NCBI RefSeq assembly: GCF_014203595.1
Contig: NZ_JACHJK010000010.1
Span: 248,001 to 312,000, forward strand
Direction of reading: 5' to 3'
DNA: 64,000 nucleotides
From: Streptomyces echinatus
GTDB taxonomy: Bacteria > Actinomycetota > Actinomycetes > Streptomycetales > Streptomycetaceae
Position 1 is the stretch's first letter; each line of letters opens with the position of its first letter. Positions 1 to 8,953 of the stretch are shown piece by piece. A model generated the notes under the pieces. That model was given only the letters and a program-made list of their open reading frames with translations, made no database searches and was not told the DNA's origin. Position numbers and translations under genes: made by a program.

Positions 1-44
1 ACCCCGGCGCGATCAGCGCCGAGCGGAGCCGTCGCCCCCGCGTC

Positions 45-803
45 TCACACCTCGGGGCGCAGCATCGGCGGGTTGAGCAGGGTGGCGCCTCCGGCTCGGA
101 AGAGCTGGGCCGGCCGGCCTCCCTGGCGTGTGGTCGTCCCTCCCGTCGGGACGAGGAAGCCGGGGGTTCCGGTGACCTTGCGGTGGAAGTTGCGCGGGTC
201 GAGCGCCACTCCCCACACCGCCTCGTACACCCGGCGCAGTTCCCCGACGGTGAACTCGGGCGGGCAGAAGGCGGTGGCCAGTGACGAGTACTCGATCTTG
301 GAGCGGGCGCGTTCCACTCCGTCGGCGAGGATCTGGGCGTGATCGAAGGCGAGCGGTGCCACGGGTTCGCCGTCACGGCCGTAACCGCCCTGCGCGAGAA
401 GTTCCTCGACCGGCGCCCAGCGCGCGTTACTCGCGTCACCGCCGGCACGCGGGGCGGGCAGGTCGGGCGCGAGCGCCAGATGCGCGACGCTGACCACACG
501 CATGCGCGGGTCCCGCTTGGGGTCGCCGTAGGTGGCGAGCTGCTCCAGGTGGGCTCCGTTGTCCTGGGCCGGGGCCGCAGGGTCGTGGGCGCACAGCCCG
601 GTCTCCTCGGCCAGCTCGCGCGCCGCCGCCTGGGACAGGTCCTCGTCGTCCCGTACGAAGCCGCCGGGCAGTGCCCAGCGCCCCTGGAAGGGGGGCTCGC
701 CCCTGCGTACCGCGAGCGCGCACAGGGAATGGCGCCGCACGGTCAGCACGACCAGGTCCACAGTGACGGCGAAGGGCGGAAACGCTGACGGGTCGTAGGG
801 CAT
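45..803 (-). CDS. NUDIX hydrolase with C-terminal winged-helix domain (NrtR-like)
   Basis: The 252-residue product has a complete Nudix box at residues 48-70 (G48, E54, R62-E63, E66-E67, G69), so hydrolysis of a nucleoside diphosphate derivative is plausible. The last 75 or so residues (from about 175, with NFHRKV) look like the winged-helix DNA-binding domain of NrtR-type proteins, which sense ADP-ribose and repress NAD-related genes. NrtR repressors often have a degraded Nudix box; this one is intact, so it may be an enzyme, a regulator or both. The start is ATG. A short inverted repeat lies 14-28 bases upstream and could be its own operator. An ADP-ribosylglycohydrolase gene, a frequent NrtR-regulon member in other bacteria, is 12 kb away. 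Nudix fold certain, regulatory role inferred. Confidence 0.85.
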   Translation of the reverse strand: MPYDPSAFPPFAVTVDLVVLTVRRHSLCALAVRRGEPPFQGRWALPGGFVRDDEDLSQAAARELAEETGLCAHDPAAPAQDNGAHLEQLATYGDPKRDPRMRVVSVAHLALAPDLPAPRAGGDASNARWAPVEELLAQGGYGRDGEPVAPLAFDHAQILADGVERARSKIEYSSLATAFCPPEFTVGELRRVYEAVWGVALDPRNFHRKVTGTPGFLVPTGGTTTRQGGRPAQLFRAGGATLLNPPMLRPEV

Positions 804-812
804 GCGGCGATC

Positions 813-836
813 ATAGTCGTCTGCCTGACGATAAAC
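813..836. promoter_or_regulatory. Candidate operator upstream of the NUDIX/winged-helix gene
   Basis: An imperfect inverted repeat with perfect core arms TCGTC (817-821) and GACGA (827-831) separated by 5 bases sits 14-28 bases upstream of the start codon. Position and symmetry suit an autoregulatory site. No other copy was noticed in the window, so the assignment is tentative. Confidence 0.3.
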
Positions 837-956
837 ACTCCCCTGGTCGGCCGCATCCGTGGCGGTTCGCTCCCTTCCGGCGGTGCAAGACGGGGACGGG
901 CTCCCGTCCGTCGATCCGGTGGCGTCGTACGAGGTCGCCCTTCTCGTCCGGGGACG

Positions 957-3152
957 TCACGCGCCCAGTTGCAGGCCCTCCGCCGCCTCCTCCACCATCG
1001 CGAGCCCCAGCCGGCTGACGCGCACGGCGAAAGGGCCGCCCGCGACGCGCAGCCCGCTGAGGCCGAGCTCGCCCAGCGGAGCGGTGCGCACGGGGCGCAG
1101 GGTGACCGTGCGGGCCGGGGCATCGGGGCGGATGCCGGCGAGGGCGGTGAGGAGCAGGATCACGGATGCGGCGGCGGTGGCCGCCGGGCGGCAGGCCGCG
1201 GGGTGCGCGAGGGGTGCGGAGCCGGCGGAGCGCTGTTCGCCCGCGAACATCTCCGGCAGCCGGTACCCGAAGTGTGCCGCGGCGTCGATCAGCCCTCTCA
1301 GCAGGCCGGCGGCCTCCTTCTCGTAGCCCGCCGCCAACAGGCCGGCGACTGCGAGGGCGGTCTCCTGGACCCGCACGGCCCCTGCCCGGTGGCCGAACGC
1401 GTTGTATCCCGCCTCCTTGGCTCCGAGACCCCGCAGGCCCCAGCCCGCGTCCATGGCGGGGGTGCCCAGCAGCCGGGCGAGGTGTTCGGTCCGCACCTTG
1501 TCGAGCAGGCCCGGAGCGAGCCGGCCGGCACCGAGCAGACCGGTGTCGAGGAGGTGGACAGCGGCGGCCGTCAGGTGGGGCGCGGGCCGGCCGTCCGGTG
1601 CCAGGGCCGCGGCCGGGCGTCCACCGCTGCGGTCCTCGACCCAGAAGCCGGTCCGGAAGGCCGCCGTGAGGGTCTCGGCCCAGTGGCGCAGCTCCGTGGC
1701 GCCCGGTCTGCCACAGGCATCGAGGAGTTCGGCACCGAGCAGGGCGGCGCGGTGCGCGTGGGCCTGTGTCTCGCAGCGGGCCGGGCCGGCGGGGCCTGGG
1801 TCGGTGAGGTAGGTGCCGTCGCCGACGGTGGTCCGCAGCCAGGTCAGGCAGCGCTCGGCCGCGGGCAGCAGTTCCTCCGTGTCCTGGTCGGGCAGCCCCC
1901 AGCGGCGGGCCTCGGCGAGCAGGACGGGGAAGAGCAGGGTGGCCTCCGTTCCTGTGCAGCTCGGCGGGAGATGCGGGCCGGCGTCCCGTCGCGGGCCGGG
2001 GATCAGGCCGGCCCGGGGGCCCGGGCCCGGGAGCTGGGTGCGGGCGAGGGTGCGCAGGGTGCCCGCGGCGAGGCGGGTGCCCAGGGGGAGGGTCATACGG
2101 GCGGCGGCGAGGGCCTCGGCCGGCGCCATTCCGCAGCGCCAGGGGGCGCCGGCCGCGAGATAGGTGTCGGCGGGGTGTGCCGGGTCCCGCAGGAGCAGTG
2201 CCTGGAGGTCGGCGACCGCCGAGTGCAGCAGCGGGGTCAGCCGGGGGTCGTCGCCCTCCGCCCTCGCAGGGGCGAGGGGGCTGGTGGCGGCACGTCCCGC
2301 GGCTCGCAGGGGTCCTGCGCCTTCGGGTCGCACTCTCAGTTCCACGGCTGTCGTCCCGCCCGGTGGGAGTTCCACTTCCCAGCGCAGCAGTCCGGCGGAT
2401 GCCAGGGCGTCGGAGGGCGGCGGTTCGGCGGTGACGCAGGCCGCGGCGTCGGCCGTGGCCCAGCGCAGACCCGAGTCGTGGACGCTGGCCGGGAGTTCGG
2501 GGCCCGCCGTGCCTGCGGCGATGGCGCCGAGTTCCGCCAGGTCGGTGCCGAGGGCCACCTCGACGGACAGGCGCAGCGGGCGCGTGGCCGCATTGCGGAG
2601 TGTGATCCGTTCCGTCCCGTCGGCGTGACGCGTGCGTTCGACGACGACATCGGGATCGGGGCCGGCTGCCGGGGAGACGCGCAGCGTGCCCACGAAGCGG
2701 GCGCTGTCGGCTCCCGTCATCCTGGCCTGCACGGCCAGTGGCTCACGCCCTGCCACACGGACCTGGCATCGGGAGAGCAGCCGTCTGCCGCCTCGGTAGA
2801 ACCCGTCCAGCCCCCGGCCGGTCAGCTGTCCCAGCTCGCCGGAGACGGCGAGGCCGGGCAGTGCCACGCAGATCAGCGCCGTGTGCGTGGGCGGCAGCTC
2901 GAATGCCGGGCGGCTGACCGGGGGCGTGCGCGGCGGTGGGGCCGCGACGGGCCGGCTCGACCGCGCGGGGGCGGGGGAAGAGGGACCGTCGTAGGTGGCC
3001 GGCGGCCTCGGACGTGGGCCAGGGGTCGGCGCAGGTGGCGGGCCGGCGGGCTTCGGTGTGCGGGGGCGGACGCCGTCCGTCGCGAACGGCTCGTGCCGGC
3101 CCCGGGGCGGACGGTCGCCGGCGGTGGAGGGCGGACTCGGCTGCTGATGCAT
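957..3152 (-). CDS. Glycogen debranching enzyme-like protein, probably catalytically inactive
   Basis: The 731-residue product starts at ATG 3152; the frame stays open far upstream only as a shadow of the next gene. After a Pro-rich stretch of about 90 residues comes the N-terminal domain typical of bacterial amylo-alpha-1,6-glucosidases (LTGRGLDGFYRGGRRLLS), then an (alpha/alpha)6-barrel-like half with the family motif LPLGTRLAAGTLRTLARTQ. In active relatives this motif follows a W-F-G-R-D-S segment holding the catalytic Asp, and is followed by a K-I-x-H-E segment. Here those places read PWRCGMAPAEAL and GLIPGPRRDAG, so both appear lost. It is therefore best described as a debranching-enzyme fold with unknown, possibly non-enzymatic, function. 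The ribosome-binding site is weak. Confidence 0.75.
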   Translation of the reverse strand: MHQQPSPPSTAGDRPPRGRHEPFATDGVRPRTPKPAGPPPAPTPGPRPRPPATYDGPSSPAPARSSRPVAAPPPRTPPVSRPAFELPPTHTALICVALPGLAVSGELGQLTGRGLDGFYRGGRRLLSRCQVRVAGREPLAVQARMTGADSARFVGTLRVSPAAGPDPDVVVERTRHADGTERITLRNAATRPLRLSVEVALGTDLAELGAIAAGTAGPELPASVHDSGLRWATADAAACVTAEPPPSDALASAGLLRWEVELPPGGTTAVELRVRPEGAGPLRAAGRAATSPLAPARAEGDDPRLTPLLHSAVADLQALLLRDPAHPADTYLAAGAPWRCGMAPAEALAAARMTLPLGTRLAAGTLRTLARTQLPGPGPRAGLIPGPRRDAGPHLPPSCTGTEATLLFPVLLAEARRWGLPDQDTEELLPAAERCLTWLRTTVGDGTYLTDPGPAGPARCETQAHAHRAALLGAELLDACGRPGATELRHWAETLTAAFRTGFWVEDRSGGRPAAALAPDGRPAPHLTAAAVHLLDTGLLGAGRLAPGLLDKVRTEHLARLLGTPAMDAGWGLRGLGAKEAGYNAFGHRAGAVRVQETALAVAGLLAAGYEKEAAGLLRGLIDAAAHFGYRLPEMFAGEQRSAGSAPLAHPAACRPAATAAASVILLLTALAGIRPDAPARTVTLRPVRTAPLGELGLSGLRVAGGPFAVRVSRLGLAMVEEAAEGLQLGA

Positions 3153-3601
3153 GGGGTGGCTTCTTCTGTGCTCGGTGCGCCTCGTACGTACTGCGCGGCC
3201 GGTGGGTCGTCCCAGGGGGCAGGCGTGGTGCGGCGGCGGGGCCCGTCCGGGCGTTCCGCCACTCAGGTGAACGGAGCGGGACTCGTCAGGGTCACGGCCC
3301 GCGATGCGGGAAGCCGACCGGCCGGCGAGGTGAACGGCCGGCGGGGTGACCGCCGGCGCACTCCCCGCCTGCATCACACCGGAGGTCCGCTCCGATGGCG
3401 GGCGGTGGCGCCCTCCCCGTGGTGCCCGGCACCTCACGGGCGCCTCTCTGCGGCGCCGTGCGGAGCGCTCTCCCCCATCGGCCACGGCACCGCACCGGGA
3501 GTGCGCTTGGGCGGGGGCGGAGCCGCCTGGGGTCTGGGTGGGCGGTGGGCCGACTCTTCCGGTGCGGGCGGCTGACCGCCCGGACTCACATCGGCAGAGG
3601 C
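3153..3601. other. Intergenic region without a supported gene
   Basis: These 449 bases separate two genes on the minus strand. Frames crossing the stretch are long only because of GC content and overlap the neighbours in another frame. It is rich in short GCCGGCG and GGTGAACGG repeats. I see no clear terminator or promoter. Confidence 0.5.
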
Positions 3602-5179
3602 TCATCCGTCTCCCTCGGACTGCGAGCGGCCGCTGTCCGACGGGGCGCCACCGGTCGTGGCGTCGTCCACGGCTGTCGCACGCGTGCGCGTGATGCCCGG
3701 GCCGTGGGTGGCGGGCCGGGTGGCCTCGGCGGCGGACGAGCGGGGACGGGAGTCGGCCGGCCTCCGTCGTGCTGCCTTCACCCGGGCCGCCGGGCGGCCG
3801 TCGCCGCCGTCCGCGCCGCGCGCACGGCGGCGACGCCGCACGCCGGCGCGGGAGCCGGGAATCCGGTCGTCGGCGGAGATTCCGGATGTCGGGGTCGGGG
3901 TCTGCGGGCCGGGGATCTGCGGGGCCGGCGTGTGCGGGGGCTCGGCGAGAGCGGGCCGTGCTGCCTGGGGCACATCCTCCGTGCTCTGCGCGGGCGTGCG
4001 CTGCGCGGTCTCGGCGCGCAGGCAGCGGCGGACCGCTTCGGGGTCGAGGCCCTCGTTGCACGCTTGGTGCAGCAGACGGGCGAAGAGGTAGTCGGGATCC
4101 GCCCCCAGAGCCATGGCCAATGCCTCCCGCGCCTCCAGTTCGTCACCCGTGGACCAGGCGACCCAGCCGGCGAGGGTCAGCGGAGCGGCGGCGTGCTCGC
4201 CGTAGGGCCCGACGCAGCGCCGGGACAGGGCGCGCCAGAGCCGGAGCGCAGGATCCGCCTCGTCCCCCTCCATCCAGGCGGCTGCCCTGTCCCGGGTCGT
4301 GCGGTCCTGCAGGCCGAGGATGAGGGTCGCCGCCTCTTCGTCCCCGAGCAGCCCGTCGTCGCGTACGTCCGCCGGATGGGTGCCGGAGACCGGCGCCGCC
4401 GCGGCGAAGCGGTGGATGAGCCGCTCGGCGAGACCGATGGTCTCCTCCGCCACCTCCCCGCGGGTCGTCTCGTCCAGGATGCGGGGCACCAGGCTCATGC
4501 CGGCCGCGTCCAGGGCGATCTCCTGTTCCAGGGCCGCGGTGGTCTCCCAGGGCTGCAGCCTCGTGCGCAGTTCCCTCAGGGTGCCGCGCACCTGGATGCC
4601 GGCGTAGGTGGCGGCCGCGGCGAGCACGGAGGTGCCGGGCAGGCCCATCGGCGAGCCGTCCTCGGGGCAGCAGTCCTTGACCGGGCAGCAGTACGACCAG
4701 AAACGGCCGTCCGAGATGCACAGTGCCTCGACGACCGGGACGTCGAGACTGCCGCACTCGGTACGCATCAGATGGGCCAGCCTCTCCAGCCGTCGTTTGA
4801 CGTCCCGGCCGGACTCCCCGGGGCCCGGCTCCTGGCAGACGTAGGCCACCATCCGCTCGGGCCGGGTGCCGCGCCGCTCGCTGCCGGTCACCAGCCCACG
4901 GGCGAGTTGCCGGGCGGCCGCCTCCCAGTCCTCCTCGCCCGCGGGGATTCCGAGCCGGGCCCGGCCACCGAACCTGCCACGGCCGCCGCGGTCGTGCAGG
5001 GCCACGAGCACCATGCTGTCCTCCGGGCGGTAGCCGAGCAGGTAGGGCAGAGCGTCGGCCAGCTCGGCCGGGGTGCGCAGGGTGACCTGAGCGGCGTGCT
5101 CGCTCGGTCCGGCCGGCGGCTCCTGCGCCGGGATGTCGTTGTTTCCGAAAGGTCCGGTGGTTCCGCTGTGGTTCGTCAT
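3602..5179 (-). CDS. DUF4192 domain-containing protein
   Basis: The 525-residue product starts at ATG 5179 (MTNHSGTTGP). Residues about 30-370 match the actinobacterial DUF4192 family, recognisable from the start LRTPAELADALPYLLGYRPEDSM and a Cys-rich segment SYCCPVKDCC around residue 190. The final 150 or so residues are Pro/Arg-rich and low in complexity. No catalytic motif or membrane segment is evident and the family function is unknown. It is divergent from recQ across 133 bases. Confidence 0.8.
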   Translation of the reverse strand: MTNHSGTTGPFGNNDIPAQEPPAGPSEHAAQVTLRTPAELADALPYLLGYRPEDSMVLVALHDRGGRGRFGGRARLGIPAGEEDWEAAARQLARGLVTGSERRGTRPERMVAYVCQEPGPGESGRDVKRRLERLAHLMRTECGSLDVPVVEALCISDGRFWSYCCPVKDCCPEDGSPMGLPGTSVLAAAATYAGIQVRGTLRELRTRLQPWETTAALEQEIALDAAGMSLVPRILDETTRGEVAEETIGLAERLIHRFAAAAPVSGTHPADVRDDGLLGDEEAATLILGLQDRTTRDRAAAWMEGDEADPALRLWRALSRRCVGPYGEHAAAPLTLAGWVAWSTGDELEAREALAMALGADPDYLFARLLHQACNEGLDPEAVRRCLRAETAQRTPAQSTEDVPQAARPALAEPPHTPAPQIPGPQTPTPTSGISADDRIPGSRAGVRRRRRARGADGGDGRPAARVKAARRRPADSRPRSSAAEATRPATHGPGITRTRATAVDDATTGGAPSDSGRSQSEGDG

Positions 5180-5312
5180 GCGCCGACGATCTCGCGGATC
5201 GCGAGATTCCGGTTGGGCCTGTGGATAAGTCGAATCAGGGACACGACAAAGCCCACGTCGCCGTCCACAGCCCCGGCCCGGGCCCGCCCGGTTGTCGGTC
5301 CCGTCCTGTTGT

Positions 5313-7487
5313 ATGGAACGCATGGAACACACGAGCAACGCGGATCTCCGGGCACAGGCCGACGCCGTCCTCGCCCGGCTCGTCGGGGATGCCACGGGCG
5401 CCGCCCGGCTGCGCGAGGACCAGTGGCGGGCGATCGAGGCGCTGGTCGCCGACCGGCGCCGGGCCCTGGTCGTACAGCGCACGGGCTGGGGCAAGTCCGC
5501 GGTGTACTTCGTGGCGACCTCGCTGTTGCGGGCCAGAGGAAGCGGGCCCACGGTGATCGTCTCGCCGCTGCTCGCGCTCATGCGCAACCAGGTGGAGGCC
5601 GCGGGCAGGGCCGGTATCCACGCCCGGACCATCAACTCCGCCAACACCGACGAGTGGGACGCCGTCCAGGCCGAGATCGCGGCCGGCGCCGTCGACGTGC
5701 TGCTGGTCTCACCGGAGCGACTGAACAACCCCGACTTCCGTGACCAGGTGCTGCCCAAGCTGTCCGCCGCCACCGGCCTGCTGGTCGTGGACGAGGCCCA
5801 CTGCATCTCCGACTGGGGCCACGACTTCCGGCCCGACTACCGCCGGCTGCGCACCATGCTCGGCGACCTCCCGCCCGGCGTCCCGGTGCTGGCCACCACC
5901 GCCACGGCCAACGCACGGGTGACCGCGGACGTCGCCGAACAGCTCGGCACGGGCGGCACGTCCGACGCGCTGGTGCTGCGTGGGCCACTGGACCGGGAGA
6001 GCCTGAGCCTCGGCGTGCTGCGGCTGCCGGACGCGGCGCACCGGATGGCATGGCTCGCCGACCATCTCGACGACCTGCCGGGCTCCGGCATCGTCTACAC
6101 CCTCACCGTCGCGGCCGCCGAGGAGGTCACCGCCTTCCTGAGGCAGCGCGGGCACGCCGTCACCTCCTACACGGGCAAGACGGAGAACGCCGACCGGCAG
6201 CAGGCGGAGGACGATCTGCTCGCCAACCGCGTCAAGGCACTGATCGCCACCTCCGCGCTCGGTATGGGTTTCGACAAGCCGGATCTCGGTTTCGTCGTCC
6301 ACCTCGGCTCGCCCTCCTCCCCCATCGCCTACTACCAGCAGGTCGGCAGGGCCGGGCGCGGCGTGGCACACGCCGAGGTACTGCTGCTGCCGGGCAAGGA
6401 GGACGAGGCGATCTGGGAGTACTTCGCGTCGCTGGCGTTCCCCTCCGAGGACCTGGTGCGGCGCACCCTGGACGTCCTGGCCCAAGCGGACGGCCCCCTG
6501 TCCCTGCCCGCCCTGGAACCGCTGGTCGAGCTGCGCCGCTCACGCCTGGAGACCATGCTCAAGGTCCTCGACGTGGACGGAGCCGTGCGCAGGGTGAAGG
6601 GCGGCTGGATCGCCACCGGGCAGCCGTGGTCGTACGACGCCGAGCGCTACGCGTGGGTGGCCCGGCAGCGCTCGGCCGAGCAGCAGGCGATGCGTGAGTA
6701 CGCGACCACCACCGAGTGCCGGATGGAGTTCCTTCAGCGCCAGCTGGACGACGAGGGCGCCAAGCCCTGTGGCCGCTGCGACAACTGCACGGAACCGCGC
6801 TTCGCCTCCGGCCTGTCCGCGGCGGCCCTGGACGCGGCGCGCAGCGACCTGGGCCGTGCCGGGGTGGAAGTGGAGCCCCGCCGCATGTGGCCGACCGGGC
6901 TCCCGGCCATCGGCATCGAGCTCAAGGGGCGCATTCCGGCCGGGGAACAGGCCTCGCCGGGCCGGGCTCTGGGGCGTCTGTCGGACATCGGCTGGGGCAA
7001 CCGGCTGCGTCCGCTGCTCGCGCCCCGGACGCCGGACGCCGAGGTGCCGGACGACGTGGCGCGCGCCGTGGTCGACGTACTGGCCGACTGGGCCCGGGGT
7101 CCCGGCGGCTGGGCCTCCGGCGCGTCCGACGCCCCTGCCCGGCCGGTGGGCGTGGTCACGGTGGGCTCGCGCAGCCGGCCTCTGCTGATCCGCTCCCTGG
7201 GCTCCCGGATCGCCGAGATCGGCAGGCTGCCCATGCTCGGCTCGGTGGAGTACGCGGGGGACACGCCCCGATCGCCACGGAGCAACAGCGCGCAGCGACT
7301 GAAGGCCCTCGACGGCGCGTTGACGGTGCCGCCCGCCCTGGCGTCGGCGCTCGCCGAGGCCGACGGTCCGGTGCTGCTGGTCGACGACTTCACGGAGACG
7401 GGCTGGACCCTGGCGATCGCGGCACGGCTGCTCAGGCGGTCCGGAGCGCGTGGCGTACTGCCGTTGGTTCTCGCCGTCCAGGGATGA
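5313..7487 (+). CDS. RecQ-family ATP-dependent DNA helicase with PRTase-like C-terminus
   Basis: The 724-residue superfamily 2 helicase has Walker A (TGWGKS, around residue 61), the DEAH box with RecQ-type extension (VDEAHCISDWGHDFRP, DEAH at 160-163), motif VI (QVGRAGR) and the RecQ zinc cluster CGRCDNC at 486-492. Unlike classical RecQ it has no recognisable HRDC domain. Its last 150 residues end in VLLVDDFTETGWTL (687-700), which resembles the PRPP-binding loop of type I phosphoribosyltransferases such as ComF. It should unwind DNA in recombination and repair; the tail's role is unknown. ATG 5313 and ATG 5322 are both possible starts. The stop codon lies inside a 38-bp tandem repeat. Confidence 0.88.
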   Translation: MERMEHTSNADLRAQADAVLARLVGDATGAARLREDQWRAIEALVADRRRALVVQRTGWGKSAVYFVATSLLRARGSGPTVIVSPLLALMRNQVEAAGRAGIHARTINSANTDEWDAVQAEIAAGAVDVLLVSPERLNNPDFRDQVLPKLSAATGLLVVDEAHCISDWGHDFRPDYRRLRTMLGDLPPGVPVLATTATANARVTADVAEQLGTGGTSDALVLRGPLDRESLSLGVLRLPDAAHRMAWLADHLDDLPGSGIVYTLTVAAAEEVTAFLRQRGHAVTSYTGKTENADRQQAEDDLLANRVKALIATSALGMGFDKPDLGFVVHLGSPSSPIAYYQQVGRAGRGVAHAEVLLLPGKEDEAIWEYFASLAFPSEDLVRRTLDVLAQADGPLSLPALEPLVELRRSRLETMLKVLDVDGAVRRVKGGWIATGQPWSYDAERYAWVARQRSAEQQAMREYATTTECRMEFLQRQLDDEGAKPCGRCDNCTEPRFASGLSAAALDAARSDLGRAGVEVEPRRMWPTGLPAIGIELKGRIPAGEQASPGRALGRLSDIGWGNRLRPLLAPRTPDAEVPDDVARAVVDVLADWARGPGGWASGASDAPARPVGVVTVGSRSRPLLIRSLGSRIAEIGRLPMLGSVEYAGDTPRSPRSNSAQRLKALDGALTVPPALASALAEADGPVLLVDDFTETGWTLAIAARLLRRSGARGVLPLVLAVQG

Positions 7488-7645
7488 GCAACGCTTGTCG
7501 CTGATTCCTGGCCATCCGGGGACGAGCGACGCGTCGCCGCCGGCCCCTCCCCGGGCGGGATGAGCGACGCGTTGTCACTGGTCCCCGGCCGTCCAGGACA
7601 TGCGGTGTGTTGCCGCTGGCCCTCGCCCTCCGGGGACCCGCACGG
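7456..7645. repeat. Five degenerate 38-bp tandem repeats
   Basis: Five consecutive units of exactly 38 bp start at 7456, 7494, 7532, 7570 and 7608. They share a core like GCCGTCCAGGGATGAGC(A/G)ACG. Unit 1 contains the last codons and stop (7485-7487) of the RecQ gene; the rest are noncoding. As 38 is not a multiple of 3, the array is not a coding repeat. The remainder of the 416-base gap up to 7903 holds no gene I can support. Confidence 0.8.
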
Positions 7646-7903
7646 GGGCTTGCGACGGCTCGTCGGACCGGGACCGGGCGCCGCAGGCGTCATCGGCCGA
7701 CCTTTGGGTAGGGATATAAGCCTCGCACCGTCAGATAACAGTCGGTGGCCCCAATTGCTCGTTGCCGCATCCAAGTTCGACAGGAAGAATTGAGGTCCGC
7801 TACCCGCACGGCTCCTCCGCATTCCGGTTGGGCTCCGCTGCGGTGCGCGCTCCCCCGAATCCGACCTCGCCCGCAGTATGGGCGCGTAGCCGAAGGGAGG
7901 AAC

Positions 7904-8524
7904 GTGACCTTCGGATTCGCATCGTCTTCGGCGGCCTCGTTGTCGACGTCCACGTCCGCCGCTTCTGCCAGTCGCCTGCTCGAGCCGGCGGAGTGGGCGT
8001 CCGCCGGAATCCCGCTGCTGCGCAACCCCCGTGAGATCGTGGGCGGGCTGCATGCCCGCCACCACCCGAGGCCGCTGACGGCGATCGTCGCGGTTCTCGA
8101 CCCGGACGAGCGGCTGCGGGCCAGCGCCTCCTTCACGCGCCGTCCGGCGCCGGCCGACGGCTGGATGTTCCGCAACGCGCTGCTGGATCAGCTGCGCCGG
8201 GTGATTCCGCACGACCTGCGTCGCCGCACCCCCGTGCGCACCGCCGTCCTGCTCTACTGCCGCGAGGGAGAGGCGCGTTGGACCGAGGAGGACGGCGCCT
8301 GGATGTGGGGGCTGCGCGATGCCTGCACACTGCACGGGCTGCGCTGCGGGGCATACATCACGCTGACCCAGGACGGCTGGCAGGTCCTCGGCGAGGGACG
8401 CGGCGGGCGCCGGCCCAACGCGCACTCCGCGCCTGAGCCCTTCGCCACGTCGGAGGCCCCGGCGCTCATCCCGCGCACCGGCGGCCCGGTCTCCGAGGTG
8501 CTGCGCCGGGCGGCGGCTCGCTGA
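7904..8524 (+). CDS. Conserved actinobacterial protein of unknown function (JAB/RadC-like outline)
   Basis: The GTG start at 7904 is chosen because a strong Shine-Dalgarno (GAAGGGAGG) ends four bases before it; the open frame upstream lacks one. The 206-residue product begins with a Ser/Ala-rich stretch, then LLRNPREIVGGLH and a core with alternating strands and helices. The segment WGLRDACTLHGLRCGAYITLTQDGW resembles the end of the RadC/JAB fold, but the HxH...D zinc ligands are missing. I do not recognise a named family. It stands alone between two gene-poor stretches. Confidence 0.65.
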   Translation: MTFGFASSSAASLSTSTSAASASRLLEPAEWASAGIPLLRNPREIVGGLHARHHPRPLTAIVAVLDPDERLRASASFTRRPAPADGWMFRNALLDQLRRVIPHDLRRRTPVRTAVLLYCREGEARWTEEDGAWMWGLRDACTLHGLRCGAYITLTQDGWQVLGEGRGGRRPNAHSAPEPFATSEAPALIPRTGGPVSEVLRRAAAR

Positions 8525-8953
8525 TCCGCGCGGCGCGGACGGTACGACGCTCCGGGCCACGGACGGCGCGACGCTCCGTGCCGCGGTAGGCGCGGCACGA
8601 CCGGCGGGTGTCGGAGGAGTTCCGGCCGATCCGGCGGGCGCCACGAGCACGGCCGAGAAGCTCAGACGGGCGGGTGGGCCGACGGACCTACGACATCAGC
8701 TCCGGCGTGCCCCTGCGCGGTCCCCCGCCGGGTACACGGCCGCGCCGACGGCGTACCTGCCCGGCCTCGCACGCATCGTCGCGGTGACCGGGATCAGGGC
8801 CGCGGAACGTCCGTTGCCCGCACTCCCTCCGGCGTCTCCAGGAGCAGATCCGCCGGCGGCTCGGCCGCGGCCCGTCGTCCGGGCACGCCAGAAGCCACAC
8901 CGGGCGGAGTCCGCCGAAGCGGCACCTCGGTGTCCCGAGGTGCCGGACGCGGG
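8525..8953. other. Intergenic region, nothing recognised
   Basis: This is a 429-base gap between convergent genes. A 70-codon minus-strand frame (8688-8900) is Arg/Gly-rich with no start signal and looks spurious. No clear hairpin terminator was found. Confidence 0.45.

Noticed and set aside
3153..4061. Upstream extension of the debranching-like frame to 4061
   Set aside because: It is Arg/Pro-rich and overlaps the 3' part of the DUF4192 gene on the same strand; the product matches family only from the ATG at 3152.
8688..8900. 70-codon minus ORF
   Set aside because: No ribosome-binding site, Arg/Gly-rich product and no motif; probably chance in GC-rich DNA.
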